Notes under the pieces: generated by a model
Seen by the model: only the letters and a program-made list of their open reading frames with translations
Told to the model about the DNA's origin: nothing
Databases searched by the model: none
Program-made: the position numbers and the translations under genes
In this document: in pieces, positions 42,967 through 52,345 of the stretch
How the letters are laid out: every line of letters begins with the position of its first letter
How positions within the stretch are numbered: the first letter of the stretch is position 1
Assembly: GCA_036499825.1 (NCBI GenBank)
Contig: DASYCZ010000008.1
Coordinates: forward strand, 93,335 to 157,334
Direction of reading: 5' to 3'
Origin: Paradevosia sp036499825
Lineage (GTDB): Bacteria; Pseudomonadota; Alphaproteobacteria; Rhizobiales; Devosiaceae
Length of the DNA: 64,000 nucleotides

Positions 42967-43326
42967 ATGACCGATATCGCCAAGATCGCCGCCACCTATA
43001 TCGCCGCCTGGAACGAGACCGACACGCAGCGACGCGCGGCGCTGCTCGATGCGCACTGGACCGAGGACGCGGCCTATGCGGATCCGCTGATGGCCGGACA
43101 GGGCCGTGGGGAGATCGCGGGCCTCATCGCGGGCGTCCACAGCCAGTTCCCGGGTTTTCGGTTTCAGCTGCTGGGCAGGCCGGACGGACACGGCGCGCAT
43201 GGGCGCTTTTCCTGGGGCCTTGGTCCCGACGGCGCTGAGCCGCTGATCGAGGGCACGGATTTCGTCGAGATCGCCGATGGCAGGCTGCGCCGGGTCACGG
43301 GCTTCCTCGACAAGGTTCCGGCCTGA
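42967..43326 (+). CDS. NTF2-like/SnoaL family protein
   Basis: A 119-residue protein of the cone-shaped NTF2-like fold: IAKIAATYIAAWNETDTQRR, WTEDAAYADPLMAGQGRGEI, and LIEGTDFVEIADGRLRRVTGFLDK, as in small nuclear-transport-factor-2-like proteins often linked to isomerases or polyketide-type enzymes. Catalytic residues cannot be assigned. ATG 42967 is taken over an upstream start at 42919. It is divergent from the XRE gene and upstream of an aldo/keto reductase, with a terminator between. Confidence 0.82.
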   Translation: MTDIAKIAATYIAAWNETDTQRRAALLDAHWTEDAAYADPLMAGQGRGEIAGLIAGVHSQFPGFRFQLLGRPDGHGAHGRFSWGLGPDGAEPLIEGTDFVEIADGRLRRVTGFLDKVPA

Positions 43327-43333
43327 GCTTTGC

Positions 43334-43361
43334 GGCCCGTCCGGTGCATGCCGGGCGGGCC
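43334..43361 (+). terminator. intrinsic terminator after the NTF2-like gene
   Basis: ggcccgtccgg (43334-43344) pairs with ccgggcgggcc (43351-43361), 11 bp with one T-G pair and a 6-nt loop, followed by cgcctatttta. Confidence 0.65.
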
Positions 43362-43372
43362 CGCCTATTTTA

Positions 43373-43401
43373 GTTCAACAAGGGTTGAACATCGCTATAG
43401 G
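43373..43401 (+). promoter_or_regulatory. gttcaac-aagg-gttgaac dyad within a promoter for the aldo/keto reductase
   Basis: A perfect 7-bp inverted repeat (43373-43379 and 43384-43390) occupies the -35/spacer of GTTCAA-N17-TATAGG (TATAGG at 43396-43401), just upstream of the aldo/keto reductase. A dimeric repressor or activator is likely. The cognate regulator is not obvious; the XRE gene is a neighbour but the other dyad differs. Confidence 0.55.
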
Positions 43402-43438
43402 GGGAACAAAGTAAGGGGCTTCAATTCAGGAGCTTTTC

Positions 43439-44299
43439 ATGACCAATCCCAATGCCGCACAATCCGGCCAGTTCGCCCTGGGCGGCGACATCACCATCAA
43501 TCGTCTGGGCTTCGGGGCCATGCGCATCACCGGCGACGGCATCTGGGGGCAGCCCCGCGATGTCGAGGAAAGCCGGCGGACCTTGCGGCGCCTGAGGGAT
43601 CTCGAAGTCAATTTCATCGACACGGCAGAAAGCTACGGCCCGTTGGTCAGCGAAGAGCTGATCGGCGAGGAACTGGCGCCTTATGGCGGGTTGATCATAG
43701 CCACCAAGGGCGGGCTGCAGCGTTCTGGCCCCAATCGCTGGGAGCAGGACGGACGACCCGAAGTCTTGCGGCGCGGGCTGGAAGGAAGCCTCAAGCGGTT
43801 GAAGGTCGAGCGTATCGATCTGTGGCAGCTGCACCGAATCGACGGCAAGGTGCCGCGTGACGAGCAGTTCGCGGCGGTCGCGGAATTCGTCAAGGAAGGG
43901 CTGATCCGGCATGTGGGGCTGAGCGAGGTCTCGGTCGAAGAAATCCAGGCCGCCGAGAAGCACTTCAAGGTCGCCAGCGTGCAGAACCGTTATAATATCG
44001 TGGCGCGCGACAGCGAGGCGGCGCTGGACTATTGCGAGGCCAATGGCATCGGCTTCATTCCGTGGGCGCCGCTGGGTTCGGGCGCGCTGGCGACCGACGG
44101 CTCGGCATTCGACACTGTGGCCAAGGCTCATGGGGCGACGACGGGACAGATCGCGCTGGCCTGGATGCTGAAACGTTCGCCAGTGATCCTGCCCATTCCG
44201 GGAACGAGCAAGGTGAAGCACCTGGAAGAAAACGTCGCCGCGGCGGCGATCAGGCTCGGCGACGAGGATTTCGCGACGTTAAGCGGGCTGGCGGCCTAA
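43439..44299 (+). CDS. aldo/keto reductase
   Basis: A 286-residue NADPH-dependent reductase of the AKR (TIM barrel) superfamily. The tetrad D61, Y66 (DTAESYG), K90 (IATKGG) and H132 (LHRIDGK) is complete, and the cofactor segment ILPIPGTSKVKHLEEN is present near the C-terminus. Substrate unknown. ATG 43439 follows AGGAG. A palindromic promoter element precedes it, so it is regulated separately from the NTF2-like gene. Confidence 0.9.
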   Translation: MTNPNAAQSGQFALGGDITINRLGFGAMRITGDGIWGQPRDVEESRRTLRRLRDLEVNFIDTAESYGPLVSEELIGEELAPYGGLIIATKGGLQRSGPNRWEQDGRPEVLRRGLEGSLKRLKVERIDLWQLHRIDGKVPRDEQFAAVAEFVKEGLIRHVGLSEVSVEEIQAAEKHFKVASVQNRYNIVARDSEAALDYCEANGIGFIPWAPLGSGALATDGSAFDTVAKAHGATTGQIALAWMLKRSPVILPIPGTSKVKHLEENVAAAAIRLGDEDFATLSGLAA

Positions 44300-44344
44300 C
44301 CACTCATCCCGCAAGCGGGCCTCTTCTTCCACGAGGGGAGAAGG
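44300..44344. repeat. REP-like intergenic repeat (family 3)
   Basis: ccactcatcccgcaagcggg and ttccacgaggggagaagg are the two halves of the CTCATCC...GGGGAGAAGG element. It starts right after the aldo/keto reductase stop and separates it from the convergent 96-residue gene; the palindrome cccgc-aa-gcggg at its left end may stop transcription. Confidence 0.6.
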
Positions 44345-44374
44345 AGCCCGTTGGGCGGACGCGAAAGACCGCCG

Positions 44375-44665
44375 TCAGCGCTTTTCGAGCTGGGCACGCA
44401 GGCGATCGAGCGAGCCCCGGATCCAGGGGCCTTCGCGGCCATCGGCGATCTTGAACCAGAGTTTTCGGTTCTTGGGCCACCAGGTGATTTCGAGCGTGCC
44501 CTTTTCGCCGGCCCGCTTGAAATGCCAGTGGATGCAACCCGGATAGGTGCCGAGCGTGCCACGGGTGGCAGCAATCAGTTCCTCACGGGCGCAGGCCTGT
44601 TCGATCAGCGTCGGCACCGTCTGCAGATCGGTGTCGGGCGGCAGATGTATATCAAGTTCAATCAC
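44375..44665 (-). CDS. conserved-looking 96-residue hypothetical protein
   Basis: A 96-residue cytosolic protein that I do not recognise. It has no signal or membrane segment. It starts MIELDIHLPPDTDLQTVPTL, has a helical QACAREELIAATRGTLG region, a YPGCIHWHFKR-x8-LEITWWPKNRKLWFKI beta stretch with many aromatic residues, and a basic end (RGSLDRLRAQLEKR). The codon use and frame are consistent with a real gene. It precedes no obvious partner; ubiG lies 35 bp upstream on the same strand, so they may be co-transcribed. Confidence 0.7.
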   Translation of the reverse strand: MIELDIHLPPDTDLQTVPTLIEQACAREELIAATRGTLGTYPGCIHWHFKRAGEKGTLEITWWPKNRKLWFKIADGREGPWIRGSLDRLRAQLEKR

Positions 44666-44700
44666 CGTGGCTTCCCCTCAGTCGTCGCGGTGGCAAGGAA

Positions 44701-45444
44701 TCAGTCAGGCGCGAGCCTTTCGGCCAGCAGCATATAGTTCACGCCCATGTCGGTCGATTGACGCCAGCTATCTTGTAACGGATTGTAAACTACGCCGGTG
44801 CGGTCGGTGACGCGCATGGCGTTACGCTCGATGAGCGCCGTTACTTCCTCGGGCGTCAGAAATTTCTGCCAGTCATGGGTGCCGCGCGGCAGCCAGCGCA
44901 GGATATATTCGGCGCCCACGATGGCGAGCGCGAAGGCCCTGGCGGTGCGGTTGATGGTGGCGAGCACCATGAGGCCGCCCGGCGCCACTAGATCGGTACA
45001 GCTCTTCACGAACAGCGGCACGTCGGCGACATGCTCGATGACTTCCATGTTGAGCACGATATCGAATTTCTCGCCGGCGGCGGCCAGCGCCTCGGACGTG
45101 GTGGCGCGGTAGTCGATGGCAAGCCCCGACTGGGCGGCGTGGAGTTCGGCGACCTTGATGTTGCGTTCGGCGGCATCGACGCCGGTGACCGTGGCGCCGA
45201 GACGGGCCACCGGCTCGCACAACAGGCCGCCACCACAGCCGATATCGAGGATTTTCAATCCCTCCAGCGGGCGGCGCGCCGTGCCATCCTTGCCGAAATG
45301 GGCGATGGCGTGATCACGGATGTAGCCGAGGCGGACCGGGTTGAACTTATGGATGGGCTTGAACTTGCCGTTGGGATCCCACCACTCATCGGCCATGGCG
45401 CCGAACTTTTCGACTTCTGCGTCATCGATGGTGGTGGCGGACAT
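44701..45444 (-). CDS. ubiG: ubiquinone biosynthesis O-methyltransferase UbiG
   Basis: A 247-residue SAM-dependent enzyme catalysing both O-methylation steps of ubiquinone synthesis at the membrane. Motif I is ILDIGCGGGLLCEP, followed by VTGVDAAERNIKVA, and the family motif FGAMADEWWDPNGKFKPIHKFNPVRLGYI at the N-terminus. It sits divergent from lysC (171 bp), the standard order in Rhizobiales. Confidence 0.96.
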   Translation of the reverse strand: MSATTIDDAEVEKFGAMADEWWDPNGKFKPIHKFNPVRLGYIRDHAIAHFGKDGTARRPLEGLKILDIGCGGGLLCEPVARLGATVTGVDAAERNIKVAELHAAQSGLAIDYRATTSEALAAAGEKFDIVLNMEVIEHVADVPLFVKSCTDLVAPGGLMVLATINRTARAFALAIVGAEYILRWLPRGTHDWQKFLTPEEVTALIERNAMRVTDRTGVVYNPLQDSWRQSTDMGVNYMLLAERLAPD

Positions 45445-45615
45445 GCGGTCATCCTAAAGCGAAGGTCACAAGGTGAGGTGCGCGTTTGGCCAAAGCGTGT
45501 CAAGCCGCGCCCAGGCTTTGCGTGTTGCCTCGATGACGGGATTGTGGCATGCCACGCGCGCTAAAATCAAAGTCGCGCCGAGGGAGAAAACCCTCCGGCC
45601 ATTCGGGAAAAGTTG

Positions 45616-46881
45616 ATGCCCCGCATCGTTATGAAGTTTGGCGGCACCTCGGTTGCCAGCGTCGAGCGTATCCGCCAGGCGGCGCGACACGTCAAACGCG
45701 AGGTCGACGCGGGTAACCAGGTCTCGGTCGTGGTCTCGGCCATGTCGGGCAAGACCAATGAATTGGTGGGCTGGACGCGCGAAGCGTCGGCCGTGCACGA
45801 CGCGCGTGAATATGACGCGGTGGTAGCCTCCGGCGAACAGGTGACCGCCGGACTGATGGCGATCGTGCTGTCGGACATGGGCATTCCGTCGCGCTCGTTT
45901 GCGGGCTGGCAGGTGCCGATCAAGACCGACGACGCGCATGGCGCGGCGCGGATCACCGATATCGACCCGACGACGCTGAACCAGCGCATGGAAGACGGCT
46001 GGGTGCCGGTGATCACCGGTTTCCAGGGCGTGGCGCCCTCCGGCCGGGTGACGACGCTGGGCCGGGGCGGCTCCGATACGAGCGCGGTGGCGGTAGCGGC
46101 GGCGGTGAAGGCCGACCGTTGCGATATATATACCGATGTCGACGGGGTCTATACGACCGATCCGCGCATCGTCCCCAAGGCGCGCCGGCTCAACAAGATC
46201 GCCTTCGAGGAAATGCTCGAAATGGCGTCGCTTGGCGCCAAGGTATTGATGATCCGCTCGGTGGAGCTGGCCATGGCGCAAAAGGTGCGGCTGGTGGTGC
46301 GCTCGACGTTCGATGACCCGGACGCGCCGCAGGTGGCGCCGGACGGAACCCCGGGCGTGCCCGGTACGCTTGTTTGCGATGAGGATGAGATCATGGAAAA
46401 GCAGATCGTTTCGGGCGTGACGCTCGCCAAGTCGGAAGCCAAGATCACGCTGCGCGACGTCAAGGATAAGCCCGGTGTGGCTGCGGCGATCTTCGGTACG
46501 CTCGCGGACCAATCGATCGTGGTCGACATGATCGTGCAGAATATCTCCGACGACGGGGCGACCACCGACATTACGTTCACGGTGCCCGATGTCGACTACG
46601 ACCGGGCTATCGCGGCGCTGAAGGCGGCGGGCGATGCGATTGAATATTCCAAGATTTCCGGCTCCAAGGGTGGGGCCAAGATCTCGGTGGTGGGCGTGGG
46701 CATGCGCAGTCATGCGGGCGTCGCGTCCTCGATGTTCAAGGCTTTGGCGGACAAGGGCATCAACATCCAGTTGATCACCACTTCGGAGATCAAGACCTCG
46801 GTGTTGATCGACGACCAGTACGCCGAGCTTGCGGTGCGGGCGCTGCATACGTATTACGGATTGGACAAGCAGGAAGTCTGA
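45616..46881 (+). CDS. lysC: aspartate kinase
   Basis: A 421-residue enzyme making aspartyl-4-phosphate, the first step to lysine, methionine and threonine. KFGGTSVAS at the N-terminus, GRGGSDTSAVAVA in the kinase domain, and two ACT domains in the C-terminal ~160 residues (GVTLAKSEAKITLRDVKDKPGVAAAI and GAKISVVGVGMRSHAGVASSMFKAL) give feedback control by lysine and threonine. The start is ATG 45616, one codon after a TTG that is unlikely to be used. ptsP follows 60 bp downstream. Confidence 0.97.
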   Translation: MPRIVMKFGGTSVASVERIRQAARHVKREVDAGNQVSVVVSAMSGKTNELVGWTREASAVHDAREYDAVVASGEQVTAGLMAIVLSDMGIPSRSFAGWQVPIKTDDAHGAARITDIDPTTLNQRMEDGWVPVITGFQGVAPSGRVTTLGRGGSDTSAVAVAAAVKADRCDIYTDVDGVYTTDPRIVPKARRLNKIAFEEMLEMASLGAKVLMIRSVELAMAQKVRLVVRSTFDDPDAPQVAPDGTPGVPGTLVCDEDEIMEKQIVSGVTLAKSEAKITLRDVKDKPGVAAAIFGTLADQSIVVDMIVQNISDDGATTDITFTVPDVDYDRAIAALKAAGDAIEYSKISGSKGGAKISVVGVGMRSHAGVASSMFKALADKGINIQLITTSEIKTSVLIDDQYAELAVRALHTYYGLDKQEV

Positions 46882-46941
46882 CGGTCGCGACGCGAGTCGC
46901 AGCCGCCCGGCAGGGGGGCGGCTCCGGCCGCAAGGGGTGAA

Positions 46942-49209
46942 ATGGCCACAGTCACCGGCGGGCCACGCGTATTGCTCCGGCAGTTGCGCGAAACCATGGC
47001 GGAGCCGCTAGCTTCGCAGGACCGCCTCAACAAGATCGTCGATCTGATCGCGGACAATATGCGGGCCGATGTGTGCTCGTTCTATGTGCTGCGCGATGAC
47101 AGCGCATTGGAACTGTTCGCTACCCACGGACTGAAGGCGGAAGCCGTGCACATGACGACGCTGCGGCTGGGCGAAGGCCTGGTCGGCTCGATCGCCGCCA
47201 ATGCGGAGCCGCTCAATCTCAATAATGCTCCATCGCACGCCGCTTTCGCCTACCGGCCGGAAACGGGCGAAGATCCGTTCGATGCATTTTTAGGCGTGCC
47301 GGTGTTACGCGCCGGACAAACTCTTGGCGTACTCGTCGTCCAGAACAAGGAACGGCGCGTTTACGGCGAAGATGAAGTCGAGGCGATGCTGACCACCGCC
47401 ACGATTCTGGCCGAGATGATCGCCACGTCCGAATTCGACAATTTGATCAAGCCCGGCTCGGATATCGACCTGAGGCGACCGCGCAGTTTCGAGGGCCAGG
47501 GTTTTACCGACGGCATCGCCCTGGGCCAGGTCGTGCTTCACGATCCGCGTGTGGTGGTCACCAATTTCATTGCCGATGACATCGATGCCGAAAAACTGCG
47601 GCTGGACCGGGCGCTCGAAAAGATGCGCGTCTCCATCGACGCCATGCTCGATCATGGCGACATGCAGCCGACTTCGGATCATCGCGAGATTCTCGAAACC
47701 TATCGGATGTTCGCCAATGATCGCGGCTGGGTCGGTCGCCTGACCGAAGCCATCGACAACGGCCTGTCGGCGGAAGCCGCGGTGGAGCGGGTGCAGAACG
47801 ACACGCGCGCCCGCATGATGCGCCAGACCGACCCTTACATCCGCGACCGGCTCCACGACCTCGATGATCTCGCCAACCGGCTCCTCAGGAGCCTGACGGG
47901 CGATCACGAAGGCCTGGGCCGCAAGGACCTGCCGGACAACGCGATTCTGGTCGCCCGTAATATGGGGCCGGCGGAACTGCTAGAATATGACCGCACCAAG
48001 GTGCGCGGCATCGTGCTGGAAGAGGGTGGCTCGACGGCGCATGTGGCGATCGTGGCGCGTTCGCTGGGCATCGTGGCGGTCGGGCAGGCCGAGAATATCG
48101 TCTCGATGTCGGAGGCGGGCGACGACATCATCGTCGATGGCGCCGGCAATATCGTCCATTTGCGGCCGACGCCCGATGTCGAGCAGGCCTATATCGACAA
48201 GGTCAAGCTGTCGGCCAAGCGCCGTGCGCATTACCTGGCGCTGCGCGACCTGCCGTCGGTGACGCGGGACGGCATCGAGGTGACACTGCTGCACAATTCG
48301 GGGCTGGTGGCCGATCTGCCGATGCTGGATGAAACCGGCGCCGTGGGCGTCGGCCTGTTCCGCACCGAGTTGCAGTTCATGATCGCCTCCAAGCTGCCGC
48401 GGCTGATGGAGCAGGTGGAGCTTTACCGCGAGGCCATCAGGCTGTGCGGTGACAAGCCGATCGTCTTCCGCCTGCTCGATATCGGCGGCGACAAGGTGGT
48501 GCCGTATATGCGTTCGGCAGTCGAGGAGAACCCGGCCATGGGCTGGCGTTCGCTGCGACTGGCGCTGGACCGGCCGGGCCTGCTGAGGACGCAGGTGCGC
48601 GCGCTGCTGATGGCGGCCGAAGGCAAGCCGATGAAGATCCTGGTGCCGATGGTCACCGAGGCCTTCGAATTCCGGCAGGCGCGGCTGGTAGTGCAAAAGG
48701 AAATGGATCGGCTGCGGCGGGCCGGCGAAAAGGTGCCGGAGAAGCTGGAACTGGGCGCGATGGTGGAAGTGCCGTCGCTGCTGTTCGAGCTCGACCAGTT
48801 GCTGCCGGAAGCCGATTTCGTCTCGATCGGATCCAACGATCTGGTGCAGTTCCTCACGGCATCCGACCGGGCCAATCCGCGGGTATCGAAGAATTACGAC
48901 CCCATCGGGCTGCCGCGCTTGCGGGCCTTCCGGCACATCGTCGATGCGGCGACGCGCTACAATGTGCCGCTGACCATGTGCGGCGAGCTGGCCGGCAAGC
49001 CGCTGGAAGCGCTGGCGCTGATGTCGATCGGCATGACCAGGCTGTCGATGGGACCGGCCTCGATCGGGCCGGTCAAGGAAATGCTGATGGCGCTGGAGCT
49101 GGAGCCGATCCGAAGGTCGGTGTCGGCGGCGCTGAGCGATGGCGCGGATGGCATTGCGATCCGCTCGCTGCTGCTGGAGTGGGTGGATCGGCAGAACCTG
49201 CCGGTGTGA
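46942..49209 (+). CDS. ptsP: phosphoenolpyruvate--protein phosphotransferase, nitrogen PTS enzyme I
   Basis: A 755-residue EI-Ntr: an N-terminal GAF domain (about 20-165) that in relatives senses glutamine, then the PEP-utilising domain with the phosphohistidine H367 (EGGSTAHVAIVARS), and the PEP-binding barrel with GVGLFRTELQFM and SIGSNDLVQF. It starts the PtsP-NPr-EIIA phosphorelay that links nitrogen status to potassium transport and stress. It follows lysC and precedes prfA, a conserved order. Confidence 0.96.
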   Translation: MATVTGGPRVLLRQLRETMAEPLASQDRLNKIVDLIADNMRADVCSFYVLRDDSALELFATHGLKAEAVHMTTLRLGEGLVGSIAANAEPLNLNNAPSHAAFAYRPETGEDPFDAFLGVPVLRAGQTLGVLVVQNKERRVYGEDEVEAMLTTATILAEMIATSEFDNLIKPGSDIDLRRPRSFEGQGFTDGIALGQVVLHDPRVVVTNFIADDIDAEKLRLDRALEKMRVSIDAMLDHGDMQPTSDHREILETYRMFANDRGWVGRLTEAIDNGLSAEAAVERVQNDTRARMMRQTDPYIRDRLHDLDDLANRLLRSLTGDHEGLGRKDLPDNAILVARNMGPAELLEYDRTKVRGIVLEEGGSTAHVAIVARSLGIVAVGQAENIVSMSEAGDDIIVDGAGNIVHLRPTPDVEQAYIDKVKLSAKRRAHYLALRDLPSVTRDGIEVTLLHNSGLVADLPMLDETGAVGVGLFRTELQFMIASKLPRLMEQVELYREAIRLCGDKPIVFRLLDIGGDKVVPYMRSAVEENPAMGWRSLRLALDRPGLLRTQVRALLMAAEGKPMKILVPMVTEAFEFRQARLVVQKEMDRLRRAGEKVPEKLELGAMVEVPSLLFELDQLLPEADFVSIGSNDLVQFLTASDRANPRVSKNYDPIGLPRLRAFRHIVDAATRYNVPLTMCGELAGKPLEALALMSIGMTRLSMGPASIGPVKEMLMALELEPIRRSVSAALSDGADGIAIRSLLLEWVDRQNLPV

Positions 49210-49314
49210 GGCGCCGCCCCCGTAGCGGGCGGCGGGAGCTTTGGCGCATGCGGTGTTTCCTTTCAGTGCCGTGTTGCGCTAGAGAGCGGCGGTACTTTCA
49301 AGGTTATCGACGTT

Positions 49315-50391
49315 ATGGCCACACTGCCCCAAGACAAGCTCGACGCGCTGGAAACGCGCTTTCAATATGTGGAGGCAGCGCTTTCGGGGGGCGCGGCACC
49401 GGATGAATTTGTCAAGCTCTCCAAGGAGCACGCCGAGTTGCAGCCGATCGTCGGGCCCATCCTCAGCTACAAGAAAGCGCTGAGCGATCTGGACGAAGCG
49501 CGGGCGCTGCTGACCTCGGGCGACGCCGAAATGCGCGACATGGCGCAGATGGAAGTGGGCGAACTCGAAGACCGGATCGAAAAGCTGGTCGCCGACATCC
49601 GCATCCTTCTGCTGCCTCGCGACGCGGCGGACGAGAAGAGCGTCATCATGGAATTGCGCGGCGGCACGGGCGGTGACGAGGCGGCGCTGTTCGCCGGCGA
49701 CCTGTTCCGCATGTACCAGCGCTATGCCGATATCCATGGCTGGAAATTCACCACGATGGAAGAGAGCCCAGGCGAAGCAGGCGGCTACAAGGAAGTGGTG
49801 GTCAATATCGCGGGCAAGGGCGTCTATGCGCGGCTGAAGTTCGAGAGCGGCGTGCACCGGGTGCAGCGTGTACCGGCGACCGAGGCCTCGGGGCGTATCC
49901 ATACTTCGGCGGCGACGGTGGCGGTGCTGCCGGAGGTCGAGGACATCGATATCGACATCAAGGCGGAAGACATCCGCATCGACACGATGCGTTCGTCGGG
50001 CGCCGGCGGGCAGCACGTCAACACCACCGATTCGGCGGTGCGCATCACCCATATTCCCTCGGGGATCGTGGTGACGTCGTCGGAAAAGAGCCAGCACCAG
50101 AACCGGGCGACAGCGATGAAGGTGCTGCGGGCGCGGCTCTATGAGGAGCAGCGCTTCGCGCGCGACAGCGCCCGGGCCGAGGCGCGGCGTGACCAGGTGG
50201 GCTCAGGCGATCGCTCTGAGCGCATCCGCACCTATAATTTTCCGCAGGGACGGGTGACCGACCACCGCATCAATCTGACGCTCTACAAGCTCGACAAGGT
50301 CATGACGGGTGAAGCGCTGGACGAGTTGATCGAGGCGCTGATCACCGAAAACCAGGCGGCGCAGCTGGCCGCCATGGAAGGCATTTCCTGA
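49315..50391 (+). CDS. prfA: peptide chain release factor 1
   Basis: A 358-residue RF1 that ends translation at UAA and UAG. The peptidyl-tRNA hydrolysis motif GGQ is at 231-233 (SSGAGGQHVNTTDS), and the stop-codon recognition PxT-type element is PATEASG (domain 2). prmC, the enzyme that methylates that Gln, begins 5 bp after the stop, so they form a coupled pair. Confidence 0.97.
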   Translation: MATLPQDKLDALETRFQYVEAALSGGAAPDEFVKLSKEHAELQPIVGPILSYKKALSDLDEARALLTSGDAEMRDMAQMEVGELEDRIEKLVADIRILLLPRDAADEKSVIMELRGGTGGDEAALFAGDLFRMYQRYADIHGWKFTTMEESPGEAGGYKEVVVNIAGKGVYARLKFESGVHRVQRVPATEASGRIHTSAATVAVLPEVEDIDIDIKAEDIRIDTMRSSGAGGQHVNTTDSAVRITHIPSGIVVTSSEKSQHQNRATAMKVLRARLYEEQRFARDSARAEARRDQVGSGDRSERIRTYNFPQGRVTDHRINLTLYKLDKVMTGEALDELIEALITENQAAQLAAMEGIS

Positions 50392-50396
50392 CCGAC

Positions 50397-51239
50397 ATGC
50401 AGATCGGCGCGGCCTGGCGTGCGGTGCGCGACCGGTTTCGCGCGGCTGGGCTGGACACGCCCGATCTCGATGCAAGGCTCTTGGCGCAGCAGGCTTTTGG
50501 CTTGGAAGGCGCGGCCCTTGCGACACATGAACGCGATCCTGCCGATGGCACCGCGATGGCGGCGCTTGACGGCTTAGCGATGCGGCGGCTGGCGGGCGAG
50601 CCGGTGGCGCGCATTCTCGGCGAGAAGGAATTTTACGGGCTGCGCTTTGGACTCAACGCCGCAACGCTGGTGCCGCGCCCGGAGACGGAGCTGCTGGTCG
50701 ATCTCGGCATGCCGTTGCTTGTCGGCGGTGAGCGGGTGTTGGACCTGGGGACCGGCAGTGGCTGCATCGCCATTGCGCTCCTGTATGAGGCCCAACAAGC
50801 GAGCGGCGTTGCCATCGATCTCAGCGCCGAGGCGCTGGGGATGGCGACGGTCAATGCGGCGCGGAACGGTGTCGGCGAGCGGCTGACATTGCTCGAAGGC
50901 TCATGGTTCGAGCCGCTGCCGGATAGTGAGAGATTCGATCTGATCGTCTCAAACCCGCCCTATATCGAAAGCGCGGTAATTGAGGGATTGCAGACGGACG
51001 TTCGGGACTTCGATCCGGTGTTGGCGCTGGATGGCGGGCCGGACGGGCTGGCGCCCTATCGAATCATTGCGGCGGAGGCTGCAAAATGGCTGCAGCCGAA
51101 GGGAACGGTGATGGTCGAAATCGGCGCCACGCAGGGAAAAACCGTGTCGGCGCTGTTCGAATCAGCAGGTTTTGGTGCCATTGCGGTCAAAACCGACCTT
51201 GCAGGGCTTGATCGTGTGGTCATCGCGCACCATTCTTAA
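50397..51239 (+). CDS. prmC: peptide chain release factor N5-glutamine methyltransferase
   Basis: A 280-residue SAM-dependent enzyme that methylates the Gln of the GGQ motif in RF1 and RF2. The NPPY active-site motif is at 186-189 (VSNPPYIES), motif I is VLDLGTGSGCIAIALL, and the helical N-terminal substrate-binding domain covers about 1-75. It is translated directly after prfA, as is common. Confidence 0.95.
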   Translation: MQIGAAWRAVRDRFRAAGLDTPDLDARLLAQQAFGLEGAALATHERDPADGTAMAALDGLAMRRLAGEPVARILGEKEFYGLRFGLNAATLVPRPETELLVDLGMPLLVGGERVLDLGTGSGCIAIALLYEAQQASGVAIDLSAEALGMATVNAARNGVGERLTLLEGSWFEPLPDSERFDLIVSNPPYIESAVIEGLQTDVRDFDPVLALDGGPDGLAPYRIIAAEAAKWLQPKGTVMVEIGATQGKTVSALFESAGFGAIAVKTDLAGLDRVVIAHHS

Positions 51240-51568
51240 GGATGTCGGCACGGAAGCCGGGCGTTGGGTAATTTTTCTCTTGGAAAGCCAGGGCGAACAC
51301 GCTAGCTTCCCCATGCTGTCAATGGCGCCAAGGCGTCAAGGTGATGGCCACCCGCTCATCGGCGATGCTGCAGTTCCAGCGCGGACCCCGGGTAAGGATC
51401 CCGGCCGCTTGCATGATGCGGAAATTGTGGCGTTGCCGCGAGAGCTCTAGGGACTCACATCAAGAATTAATGACCGGTCGCAGCTTGGTGCTGCTCCGGA
51501 CTGCAGGCCGAATTGGCGATTGAGCCGATCCCCTGGCAGACGCTTACCTCCACGATTGAAGCGACACG
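51240..51568. other. non-coding gap between prmC and DUF4167 gene (329 bp)
   Basis: I see no supportable ORF. It contains some small dyads (for example gcagc-ttggt-gctgc at 51480-51494). The -35/-10 pair for the DUF4167 gene is not clear. A small RNA here is possible, but nothing in the sequence identifies one. Confidence 0.4.
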
Positions 51569-52216
51569 ATGAGACCAAACCAGCAGAACAACAAGAACCG
51601 TTCGCGCGGCCGGAACAATAATGGCGGTCGCAAGCACATCAACCCGCTTTCGCGTAATTTCGAAAGCAATGGCCCTGACGTGAAGGTGCGCGGCAACGCG
51701 TCCCACATCGCCGAGAAATACCTGCAGCTGGCGCGCGATGCGCAGTCGTCGGGCGATTCGGTGATGGCCGAGAATTACCTGCAGCATGCGGAACACTATT
51801 TCCGCATCGTGTCGGCGGCGCAGCCGCAGGGCATGCAGCGCTCGGACCAGTTCAATGCCGATGTTGATGGCGATGACGACGAGTTCGATCCCGGCGACAG
51901 CAACAGCCGGTTCAACAGCCGGTTCTCGGCGCCTGCGGGCAACCAGAACCAGAACGACGCCGACAGCAATGAGCAGGGCGACGATAGCGAACAGGTCGAG
52001 GCTCCGGCCGCGCCGGTCGTGGTCGCTGCCCCTGTGGAAGCTCAGGCTCCGGCCGAAGGCGAGGGTGAACCCCGTCGCCGTGAGCGTCGGCCGCGCCGCC
52101 GCCGTACGGCTGGCGCCGAAGGCAATGCGGGCGATCCGGCAGCAGCCGAGCAGCCCGACGTTGGTGAACTGCCGGCATTCATTACCGCCGGCGGGGCTAC
52201 TACTGCGGCGGAATGA
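51569..52216 (+). CDS. DUF4167 domain protein (N-rich basic start)
   Basis: A 215-residue protein of unknown function. Residues 1-25 are rich in Asn, Arg and Gly (RPNQQNNKNRSRGRNNNGGR), suggestive of RNA binding; residues 26-95 form the conserved helical core (NPLSRNFESNGPDVKVRGN and AEKYLQLARDAQSSGDSVMAENYLQHAEHYFRI). The rest is acidic then Arg-rich low complexity. It is typical of Rhizobiales in this position after prmC. It is followed by a repeat-rich junction and the inserted TetR/ABC module. Confidence 0.85.
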   Translation: MRPNQQNNKNRSRGRNNNGGRKHINPLSRNFESNGPDVKVRGNASHIAEKYLQLARDAQSSGDSVMAENYLQHAEHYFRIVSAAQPQGMQRSDQFNADVDGDDDEFDPGDSNSRFNSRFSAPAGNQNQNDADSNEQGDDSEQVEAPAAPVVVAAPVEAQAPAEGEGEPRRRERRPRRRRTAGAEGNAGDPAAAEQPDVGELPAFITAGGATTAAE

Positions 52217-52286
52217 GGTTGTGAAGTAGGCGGCTGCCGCTTGCTTTTGCGCAATCTGCCTTAGACGGCGTGGCACCGCGCAAGCG

Positions 52287-52331
52287 GCTCACCCCCACCC
52301 TTACTCCCTCCCCACAAGGGGGAGGGAAACG
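52287..52331 (-). repeat. dispersed intergenic repeat, family 2, copy C (partial, inverted)
   Basis: The reverse complement, read from ctccctccccc to gggtgggggtgag, matches the core of family 2 (copies at 31661 and 52346). With copy B it forms a head-to-head pair just before the TetR/ABC module. Confidence 0.65.
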
Positions 52332-52345
52332 AGAGAACCGCGGGA

